A stretch of 5,130 nucleotides of DNA from Candidatus Omnitrophota bacterium (GTDB lineage: Bacteria; Omnitrophota; Gorgyraeia; 2-02-FULL-51-18; JAGOUK01): assembly GCA_020058965.1 (NCBI GenBank), contig JAGVCY010000053.1:1-5130 (forward strand), written 5' to 3'. The translations under genes were made by a program, and so were the position numbers. The notes below the pieces were generated by a model. It did no database searches, was not told the origin of the DNA, and saw nothing but the letters and a program-made list of their open reading frames with translations. Positions within the stretch are counted from its first letter, which is position 1, and each line of letters begins with the position of its first letter. Shown here in pieces: positions 1 to 5,130 of this stretch.

Positions 1-1840
1 CACCAGCCTTGTCGTTTACGGAATCGCTAGCGCCATCTGGCGGTCGCGCCCGCTAGCCAACCATCCGTTGCGAACGCACGCGGGGACCTTGAGTCTTCTG
101 TCAGGACTGTTATTTTTGTGCCATCCGATCCAAACATCGGCCGTGACCTACATCTATCAGCGCATGATCGTCATCGCGACGCTTTTTCATGCGATGGCTT
201 TGTATGGGTATTTGCGCGCTCGGGTGGACGGCCGACGCCCGTATTGGGCGCTGTTCGCGTCGGCGGGCATTCTGGCCTGCTTCACCAAGCAGGTGAACAT
301 GAGCCTGCCTTTTACCGTGCTGTTGACAGAGATCGCGTTTTGTTCGGAATCCATTGGAGGGTTTTTTAAAAAAGGGATCCGATTTTTACCGCTCGCGGCG
401 GTTCCAGCGGGACTTTATATTTGGATGATCAAGCCGGATTTTACGCGACTGTCGCTGAATACGCTAAAAGGGCTTTATCCTCTGAATATCAATTCTCAAA
501 TGGGCTGGGGCGAATGGATTCCGACGCAGATCAATGTCATGAGGACTTATTTGCGGCTCCTGGTTTTTCCGATGAATCAGACACTCGACTACGATTATCC
601 AACGGCACATGGTTTTTTTGAGCCGGCGGTATTGGTTTCGTTGGCGGTGTTGGGAGCGCTATTGGGACTTGCCGTCTGGTGCTGGCGGCGGCACCGCGTC
701 TTCTCGTGGGGCATATTTTTTATGGCGGCGGTCTTGTCGCTTGAGTTTATGGCGATCAGAGACATTATCTTTGAGCATCGGTTGTATCTCGCCATGATCG
801 GATTTTCGATGGCGACCCCTGCGGCGATTTACGCGCTTTTGGGCGACCCCAAGAAAGCCCGCTCGGCGATCTTGATCGCGTTAACGGCGCTCGGTATTGC
901 GGCTTATGCGCGGAACTCGGTTTGGGCGGATGAAGAGCGGTTCTGGAAAGAAGAACTGCGCCTGTCGCCTAATAAAGGAAGGCCGTATTATTCGCTCGGG
1001 GTTTATTACGCCCTGCGCGGCGAGCACGCGAAGGCAGTGCCGCTTTATCGCCAGGCGATCGCCATCTGGCCCGGGTTTGCCGACGCGTATTCAAATTTGG
1101 GGAAGTCATTGGAGGAGCTGGGTCAGACCGAAGAGTCGGTCCGATGCTACGCAAAGGCGGTCGAACTTGATCCCACCCTGCCCGAAGGTTTGAATAATTT
1201 CGGATCGGCTCTTGTGCGACAAGGCAAATACGACCAGGCGCGTCACTTATACGCCGAAGCGATACAACGCAAGCCCGATAACTTTGAAGCGTACAGCAAC
1301 ATGGGCTCGACCTACGCTCAACAGGGGAATTATGCCGAGGCGGAGGTTTGGTACCATAAATCGATCGCGGCCAATCCGCTGCATCCCGACGCGCAGAACA
1401 ATCTCGGGTCGATACTCGGTTTGCGAAAAGATTTTGTCGGCGCGGAAAAGTGTTATCGCGAAGCCATCCGTCTGCGTCCTGATTTTTTTGAAGCGCATCA
1501 CAATTTGGCGCTGTTGTGCGTTCGACAGGAGCGGTTCGATGATGCTATGAGCGAATATCAGGAAGCGGTTCGGATCCAGCCAAATTTTGCAGAGGCGCAC
1601 AACAGCATTGGCTCGCTCTTCGCGCGGCAGAAAAAATATGACGAGGCTGAAAAGTTTTATCAACGCGCTCTCCAGCTTCAGCCCCAGTACACAGATGTAA
1701 TGAAAAATTTGGCAAATGTTTATCTGAAAATCAACCGCACGACCGACGCCAAAGGGCTGCTCAAGCACGCGCTTCAGATCGAGCCCAAGGACACCGAAGC
1801 GCTTCGAACTTTAAAAATAGTCGAGGCGCAAGAGGATTAA
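1..1840 (+). CDS. TMTC-like polytopic membrane protein with C-terminal TPR domain (5'-partial)
   Basis: The frame is open from the first complete codon at position 2, so the gene begins outside the window. The TTG at 68 is internal, because the 22 codons before it (reading TSLVVYGIASAIW...) continue the family's membrane region. At least 612 residues are present. The N-terminal part has about seven to nine hydrophobic segments (nt 90-920). It carries hallmarks I associate with bacterial TMTC/GT-C-like TPR proteins: HPIQTSAVTYIYQRM (nt 122-166), a YLRLLVFPMNQTLDYDYP stretch (nt 548-601) and IFEHRLYLAMIGF (nt 767-805). Eight TPRs follow the last membrane segment. In eukaryotes TMTC proteins transfer mannose from a dolichol-linked donor to Ser/Thr; bacterial relatives are mostly uncharacterised and often mislabelled O-GlcNAc transferase. 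The acidic catalytic loop expected near the N-terminus is outside the window, so activity cannot be judged. There is no clear terminator after the stop, and the next gene has its own promoter. Confidence 0.85.
   Translation, partial: TSLVVYGIASAIWRSRPLANHPLRTHAGTLSLLSGLLFLCHPIQTSAVTYIYQRMIVIATLFHAMALYGYLRARVDGRRPYWALFASAGILACFTKQVNMSLPFTVLLTEIAFCSESIGGFFKKGIRFLPLAAVPAGLYIWMIKPDFTRLSLNTLKGLYPLNINSQMGWGEWIPTQINVMRTYLRLLVFPMNQTLDYDYPTAHGFFEPAVLVSLAVLGALLGLAVWCWRRHRVFSWGIFFMAAVLSLEFMAIRDIIFEHRLYLAMIGFSMATPAAIYALLGDPKKARSAILIALTALGIAAYARNSVWADEERFWKEELRLSPNKGRPYYSLGVYYALRGEHAKAVPLYRQAIAIWPGFADAYSNLGKSLEELGQTEESVRCYAKAVELDPTLPEGLNNFGSALVRQGKYDQARHLYAEAIQRKPDNFEAYSNMGSTYAQQGNYAEAEVWYHKSIAANPLHPDAQNNLGSILGLRKDFVGAEKCYREAIRLRPDFFEAHHNLALLCVRQERFDDAMSEYQEAVRIQPNFAEAHNSIGSLFARQKKYDEAEKFYQRALQLQPQYTDVMKNLANVYLKINRTTDAKGLLKHALQIEPKDTEALRTLKIVEAQED
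977..1792 (+). repeat. Eight tandem TPR units (34 residues each) in the upstream gene
   Basis: Starting at the codon GGA (977), the protein divides with no gaps into eight 34-residue units, each ending at a conserved Pro plus two residues. Each unit shows the TPR pattern: N-L/I/F-G near positions 6-8 (YYSLG, YSNLG, NNFG, YSNMG, NNLG, HHNLA, HNSIG, KNLA), then A/Y-x-x-A, and A-I/V-x-x-x-P at the end. The DNA of the units has diverged, so this is an old protein repeat and not a recent tandem duplication. The units form a superhelical protein-binding surface that probably recruits a partner or acceptor. About 15 residues (TEALRTLKIVEAQED) cap the array before the stop. Confidence 0.93.
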
Positions 1841-1897
1841 GCTCCACTCATTTTTTAAATGTAATCAGATGCAGTCGTAATTGAGCTTAAATAACAG

Positions 1898-1926
1898 TTT
1901 ACTTTTCTTTCAGTCAGTTATATACT
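1898..1926 (+). promoter_or_regulatory. Predicted sigma-70-type promoter of the autotransporter gene
   Basis: TTTACT (1898-1903, 4 of 6 matches to the -35 consensus) and TATACT (1921-1926, 5 of 6 matches to the -10 consensus) are separated by exactly 17 bp. The surrounding 1850-1950 stretch is clearly more A+T-rich than the flanking genes. Transcription would start near 1933 and leave a leader of roughly 58 nt. A short inverted repeat, ACTTT-GG-AAAGT (1924-1935), overlaps the end of the -10 box and the predicted start point and could be an operator half-site pair, although five base pairs is weak. This is a prediction from sequence only. Confidence 0.6.
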
Positions 1927-1980
1927 TTGGAAAGTTATTTTAGATTTCGATGCATATGTCATTGACCAACCAGCCACACT

Positions 1981-1985
1981 AGGAG
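1981..1985 (+). promoter_or_regulatory. Ribosome binding site of the autotransporter gene
   Basis: AGGAG lies 5 nt before the ATG at 1991. It supports that ATG as the start, and the ATG is followed at once by a well-formed signal peptide. Confidence 0.8.
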
Positions 1986-1990
1986 CCAGC

Positions 1991-4492
1991 ATGTTGAAGA
2001 AATTTTTACCCCTGTCGCTGTTGACGCTTTTTGCCGTATGCATTTTTTCGGGATCGGCGTTTGCCGTCCAGAATGTTTCGACCGCGGATCCTACGACCAC
2101 CGCGGCTAATGCCGATGGTCTGGCGAATGGAGTTAACTTTAGCGCGGATGGTATCTTAACGCTCGAAGATAACGAAACCATCGCCGCCGGTGGAATAACA
2201 ACGGCGACTACAAACACGGGTACGGTACTATTTAAAGGCACAACAACTGTGAACGGCGTGGTGGGATCATCCGCCAGTGTTGCGGTGCGAGGAGTGAGCG
2301 GCGGCGCGGCGAACGAGACAGTCACTTTTGCGAACAATGTTTTTGCGACGACCACGACCGTGAGCTCCACGGGTACAATGACATTTAGCGGAAATCTGAC
2401 GGGAACGACCGTTAATTTTGACGCCAATGGTAATGTTCGTTTGGAGGACGGCAAAACGCTGACCGCGGCTGTGACTACCGACACCAACAACACGGGCTCG
2501 TTGTCATTTTTGGGTGATGGTTCGATGGTTGGCCAGGTGGGAACGAGCGCGCTCAAAGTTTCTTCCATCACAGGCGGCGTGGCCGGTAAACAGGTCGTGT
2601 TTTCGAATGATGTATTCGCCACCAACACCTATGTCGCGCAGACGGGTACTTTGACATTCAATGGCGATGTGACCAGTGCCATTAACTTCAATGATAATGG
2701 ATTGGTCCAATTTGCCGACGGAGCCGATATCACCGGCGGAATCACCACTTCAACCACAAATACCGGATCGGTCACATTTAAAGGATCTTCATCGATCACC
2801 TCTACGACTGCAATCGGTACCACTAACTCGCTAGCTTCCGTCACAGTTGAAGGTGGCACAGTAACCCTGAATAGTGGAACCACATACGGTGTCAGAACCA
2901 CCTATGTTCGGACGAATACGGCCACTGGCGCGAATGGAACATTGAAGCTGGGTCAGAACAGCACGCTGACGGGTATTGTCCGTGTCACCGATGACCCCGG
3001 CGTTTCCGGCTCTAGCGCATTTGATGTCGATGCATACCGAGCGACGGTTACCGATAACTTCGAGGTTGCATCTGGTGCCACTCTCAGAACGACTGTCACA
3101 ACATCGGGCGCCTCATCCACAACCGCTGGTTTGGTGAATGCGCTTGGAACAACGACCATCAGCACAGGATCGATTCTTGATGTAAATGTGCAGACGAATT
3201 ATGTGTCAAATGGCACTGTTTACATGGTTGTTGATGGTAATGGCACCGCGGTCGGAATTCCTGGGACTGTGACCGATAACAGTGCCACGCTGTCATTTGC
3301 AGACTCCCTCAACGGCGCTAATGACCTCATCATGACCGCGACCCGCGCGAACCTGGGTACGCTGGTTGCAGCGGATCCCAACGCTAGCGCAGTCGGTGCT
3401 TCCTTGAATGGATTCAGCACCGGCGCGACGGGTGATATCGCGCTTGTCATCGCGAATATTGATACCTTGGGCACGACTCAGCAGGTCACGGACGCGTTTA
3501 ATCAACTTGACCCGGGTATGGACGGCGGCATCAACCAGGCGAGCTTTAACTCGACTGGCGGTTCGCTCAATACCATCACGACCCGTTTAGGCAACGCGCG
3601 AGACGGCGTGGTGAACGGCGGGGGCCAGAACGGAATCTCATCGGGTGATGAATTTACGGAAGCGGGCGTTTGGTTACAGGGCTTTGGTGCCTACGGTGAC
3701 CAGGACAACTCAGGTGGTATTTCAGGTTACACGGCGGGAACTTGGGGCATGGCGGGAGGCGTTGACTGGAAGTCCAGCGAGCGGACTCGCCTCGGTCTCA
3801 GCTTTGCTTACTCCCAGAGCAACATCGATTCCAACGACGACCTCTCCGGCACCGATGTGGACGGCTACCAAGGCACCTTGTACGGAAGTTACGAAGGGGA
3901 GCCCTGGTATGTCGATGCGATGTTCGCCTTTGGCTGGAATGTCTATGACGGTTCCCGCCAGATTGCGTTTGCTGGGATCAATCGGCAAGCGACCCAGGAC
4001 TACGACGGTCAGCAGTACTCAACGAAGTTCACCTTCGGCTATCCTTTTGCGATTGCCGAACAGTGGAACCTCGTTCCGATCGTCAGCTTGTTCTACTCGC
4101 ACTTGAGCTTGGACGGCTTCACCGAAACCGGCGCCGACTCACTGAATTTGATCGTGGCCGACCAGGGCTATGATTTCCTTCAGCAGGGACTTGGAGCTAA
4201 GGTCGAAGGCAGTATCATGGATGACCAGGGTTATAAATGGGTTCCGGAGTTCCATGCACTCTGGCTCTATGACTACATTGGTGATCAGGCCTCAACGACA
4301 TCGACCTTTGCGGCCGGCGGCAATTCCTTCAGCACGAATGGATTGGATCCTGAGCAGTCGACTCTGAACGCGGGCGCGGCTCTGACACTCTACACGAGCG
4401 AAGCGGCCAGCATCAACTTCAGATACGACTTCGATTACCGTTCGGATTACACCGGTCACGGCGGCAGCGTGACGGTCCGGTACGAGTACTAG
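1991..4492 (+). CDS. Autotransporter (type Va secretion) with Thr-rich beta-repeat passenger
   Basis: This is a complete 833-residue protein. Residues 1-25 are a Sec signal peptide (LKK, hydrophobic core, cleavage expected after SAFA, before VQN). Residues 26 to about 455 are the passenger, rich in Thr, Gly, Asn, Val and Ser. It has three degenerate ~90-residue units and a pattern of short strands and turns consistent with a beta-helix; the phrasing (NTGSVTFKG, NDVFAT) resembles rickettsial Sca/rOmp-type passengers. Residues ~456-550 form the junction (VGASLNGF, LGTTQQVTDAFNQLDPG) that usually holds the linker helix. Residues ~557-833 match an autotransporter beta-domain in size and pattern: EAGVWLQGFGAYG entry, alternating aromatic strands, and a last strand GGSVTVRYEY ending in Tyr as the assembly machinery requires. 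The only Cys is C17 in the signal peptide. I see no protease or esterase motif and no RGD in the passenger, so adhesion or a surface-coat role is an inference. ATG is chosen because of AGGAG 5 nt upstream. Confidence 0.93.
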   Translation: MLKKFLPLSLLTLFAVCIFSGSAFAVQNVSTADPTTTAANADGLANGVNFSADGILTLEDNETIAAGGITTATTNTGTVLFKGTTTVNGVVGSSASVAVRGVSGGAANETVTFANNVFATTTTVSSTGTMTFSGNLTGTTVNFDANGNVRLEDGKTLTAAVTTDTNNTGSLSFLGDGSMVGQVGTSALKVSSITGGVAGKQVVFSNDVFATNTYVAQTGTLTFNGDVTSAINFNDNGLVQFADGADITGGITTSTTNTGSVTFKGSSSITSTTAIGTTNSLASVTVEGGTVTLNSGTTYGVRTTYVRTNTATGANGTLKLGQNSTLTGIVRVTDDPGVSGSSAFDVDAYRATVTDNFEVASGATLRTTVTTSGASSTTAGLVNALGTTTISTGSILDVNVQTNYVSNGTVYMVVDGNGTAVGIPGTVTDNSATLSFADSLNGANDLIMTATRANLGTLVAADPNASAVGASLNGFSTGATGDIALVIANIDTLGTTQQVTDAFNQLDPGMDGGINQASFNSTGGSLNTITTRLGNARDGVVNGGGQNGISSGDEFTEAGVWLQGFGAYGDQDNSGGISGYTAGTWGMAGGVDWKSSERTRLGLSFAYSQSNIDSNDDLSGTDVDGYQGTLYGSYEGEPWYVDAMFAFGWNVYDGSRQIAFAGINRQATQDYDGQQYSTKFTFGYPFAIAEQWNLVPIVSLFYSHLSLDGFTETGADSLNLIVADQGYDFLQQGLGAKVEGSIMDDQGYKWVPEFHALWLYDYIGDQASTTSTFAAGGNSFSTNGLDPEQSTLNAGAALTLYTSEAASINFRYDFDYRSDYTGHGGSVTVRYEY
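2135..2974 (+). repeat. Three degenerate ~90-residue passenger repeats
   Basis: Unit A is residues 49-141 (from nt 2135), unit B is 142-231 (from nt 2414) and unit C is 232 to about 328 (from nt 2684). Each opens with NF-x-x-x-G and an acidic L/F-x-D step (NFSADGILTLED, NFDANGNVRLED, NFNDNGLVQFAD), then a Thr-rich turn NTGT/NTGS and V/L-x-F-x-G. A and B go on with NNVFAT / NDVFAT and TGTMTFSG / TGTLTFNG. Unit C keeps the first half but replaces the second with GTTYGVRTTYVRT. DNA identity is patchy: for example ACGGGTAC..TGACATT occurs at 2369 and again at 2642, 273 bp apart. The protein pattern is older and better preserved than the DNA. Confidence 0.8.
3659..4489 (+). other. Autotransporter beta-barrel (translocator) domain
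   Basis: This covers residues ~557-833, about 277 residues, the usual size for the 12-stranded translocator. Amphipathic strands alternate with polar loops: GVWLQGFGAYG, RLGLSFAYSQS, YQGTLYGSYEG, WYVDAMFAFGWN, YSTKFTFGYPF, WNLVPIVSLFYS, GLGAKVEGSI, YKWVPEFHALWLYDY, TLNAGAALTLYT, ASINFRYDFDYR, GSVTVRYEY. Trp, Tyr and Phe are far more frequent than in the passenger. The C-terminal Tyr with alternating aromatic and hydrophobic residues before it is the expected Bam recognition signature. Confidence 0.9.
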
Positions 4493-4500
4493 AACTACCT

Positions 4501-4506
4501 AGGCGG
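4501..4506 (+). promoter_or_regulatory. Possible ribosome binding site for the TTG-initiated lipoprotein gene
   Basis: AGGCGG lies 6 nt before the TTG at 4513 and 9 nt after the autotransporter stop codon (one mismatch to AGGAGG). It is the only purine-rich SD-like element near the only usable start in this frame. The site itself lies just outside the downstream hairpin. Confidence 0.5.
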
Positions 4507-4512
4507 TTTGCA

Positions 4513-5130
4513 TTGAACGGCCCGGCGGAGAAGACTTTCCGCCGGGTCGTTTTATTTTTGGTATGTCTCTGTTTGTCGGGTTGCGCGACGGCCAGTTACG
4601 CGATCAATCCCCGGAGCGGAGCTGACGCCATAGCCCAATCCGCGGGACTTAAAAAGCAATATATTTCCGAGGGTATATTTACGCTTTTAAGCTATTCCCG
4701 AATCAGTGATCCGGGAGGGCCGATCATGATTTACATCGAAGGGGACGGCTTGGCCTGGAAAGGCCGCAATCAAATCTCGGGAGACCCCACGCCACTTCAT
4801 CCGATGCTCTTGCGCCTAGCCGGACAGGACTCCGCCGAGAATGTCGTGTACCTCGCGAGGCCGGGACAATACCTGGCCGGAGACGCGCTTCGCTTGATTA
4901 GCCCAGATTACTGGACGAGTCGGCGATTCACTGAAGAAGTTATCGCGGCGATGAGTTTCGCAATTGATTATTGGAAGCAGTCCGCGAATGCGTCAGGCAT
5001 TGATCTGGTAGGTTATTCAGGGGGAGCAACGGTGGCTGTTCTGACGGCGGATCGGCGAAGCGATATTCGAAGCATTCGAACGATCGCGGGAAATCTGGAC
5101 CCTATTGGTGTGAATCAATTTCATCAGGTG
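4513..5130 (+). CDS. Lipoprotein of the alpha/beta-hydrolase fold (3'-partial)
   Basis: The frame is open to the right edge and codes for 206 residues here. The start is TTG at 4513. In this frame the previous stop is TGA at 4351, and no ATG, GTG or TTG occurs between the two; the TTG at 4558 would cut off the charged n-region. The result is a textbook lipoprotein signal: NGPAEKTFRR, hydrophobic VVLFLVCLCL, and lipobox L21-S-G-C24. Ala at +2 suggests outer-membrane sorting where Lol rules apply. The mature part shows IYIEGDG (residues 73-79, likely oxyanion-hole loop after a core strand), DPTPLHP, VVYLARPGQY (111-120), YWTSRRF, the nucleophile elbow GYSGGA (167-172, Ser169 at nt 5017-5019) and AGNLD (192-196, Asp196 plausible but not proven as an acid). 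The catalytic His should lie beyond the window. A serine esterase or lipase-like hydrolase facing the periplasm or surface is likely; the substrate is unknown. A strong terminator overlaps its first codons. Confidence 0.82.
   Translation, partial: MNGPAEKTFRRVVLFLVCLCLSGCATASYAINPRSGADAIAQSAGLKKQYISEGIFTLLSYSRISDPGGPIMIYIEGDGLAWKGRNQISGDPTPLHPMLLRLAGQDSAENVVYLARPGQYLAGDALRLISPDYWTSRRFTEEVIAAMSFAIDYWKQSANASGIDLVGYSGGATVAVLTADRRSDIRSIRTIAGNLDPIGVNQFHQV
4516..4559 (+). terminator. Rho-independent terminator after the autotransporter gene, inside the lipoprotein signal codons
   Basis: The left arm 4516-4531 pairs with the right arm 4536-4551. The 16 pairs include two G·U wobbles (4520/4547 and 4530/4537), the core is G+C-rich, and the loop AGAC (4532-4535) closes it. 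A U-tract follows at 4550-4559 (TTTTATTTTT, last T at 4559). It begins 24 nt after the autotransporter stop, the normal place for its terminator. On the opposite strand the stem is not followed by a comparable T-run, so it acts mainly in the + direction. Confidence 0.9.

Noticed and set aside
68..70. TTG at 68 as the start of the TPR gene
   Set aside because: The frame is open to the left edge, the preceding 22 codons continue the hydrophobic family sequence, and no Shine-Dalgarno sequence is visible. A start here would remove the catalytic N-terminal region.
1247..1768. 173-codon open frame on the - strand
   Set aside because: It is antisense to the well-conserved TPR array; I see no domain or ribosome binding site, and it is explained as a shadow.
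1849..1861. CATTTTTTAAATG as a terminator for the TPR gene
   Set aside because: The possible stem is only five A/T-rich pairs with a 3-nt loop and no following T-run, so it is too weak to call.
1881..1886. TTGAGC as a -35 box
   Set aside because: At 17 bp spacing the -10 position reads TTCTTT, much poorer than the TTTACT/TATACT pair downstream.
2027..2042. Cys17 of the autotransporter signal peptide as a lipobox
   Set aside because: The context FAVC has Val at -1 instead of Gly, Ala or Ser, and a standard signal peptidase I site (SAFA) follows eight residues later.
1918..2628. 236-codon open frame on the - strand
   Set aside because: It lies antisense to the autotransporter signal and passenger. 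Its monotonous Val/Thr/Pro/Ser composition is what the complement of Thr/Asn/Gly-rich codons gives, and it has no recognisable domain. The + strand gene has an RBS, a signal peptide and a complete domain architecture.
4558..4560. TTG at 4558 as an alternative start for the lipoprotein, which would avoid the terminator overlap
   Set aside because: It would leave only eight residues before the lipobox Cys with no positive charge, and the would-be ribosome binding region is the U-tract. The TTG at 4513 gives a complete signal peptide and an SD-like site.

Overview
The window suggests a Gram-negative (outer-membrane-bearing) bacterium of roughly balanced base composition. The evidence is a classical autotransporter with a C-terminal outer-membrane barrel, a lipoprotein with a lipobox, and a polytopic membrane protein with tetratricopeptide repeats (TPRs). 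I cannot fix the lineage. TMTC-like/TPR proteins of this kind are common in Deltaproteobacteria-related, Omnitrophota and PVC lineages, but also elsewhere. All three genes lie on the + strand. The long ORFs on the - strand look like antisense shadows.

Layout: (1) 1-1840 is the 3' part of a gene for a polytopic membrane protein related to the TMTC / GT-C type O-mannosyltransferase-like family. Its N-terminus lies outside the window, and it ends in eight consecutive 34-residue TPR units. (2) 1841-1990 is a 150-bp intergenic region with a good sigma-70-like promoter (TTTACT, 17 bp, TATACT) and a clear Shine-Dalgarno sequence. (3) 1991-4492 is a complete 833-residue autotransporter: signal peptide, a Thr-rich passenger with three degenerate ~90-residue repeats, a junction region, and a ~277-residue beta-barrel ending in an aromatic residue. 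(4) 4516-4559 is a very strong Rho-independent terminator. (5) 4513-5130 is the 5' part of a lipoprotein of the alpha/beta-hydrolase fold that starts at TTG and runs off the right edge. No start-to-stop ORF is visible for it because the stop lies outside the window.

The most unusual feature is at 4513-4559. The terminator hairpin and its U-tract lie inside the signal-peptide codons of the lipoprotein gene, so every transcript able to encode the full lipoprotein must be transcribed through a strong terminator. A second, more speculative point is that a membrane glycosyltransferase-like TPR protein sits directly upstream of a secreted passenger in which about one residue in five is threonine, which could make the pair an O-glycosyltransferase and its acceptor. 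I see no mobile element, CRISPR array, tRNA or rRNA, and nothing that clearly amounts to a new multigene system.
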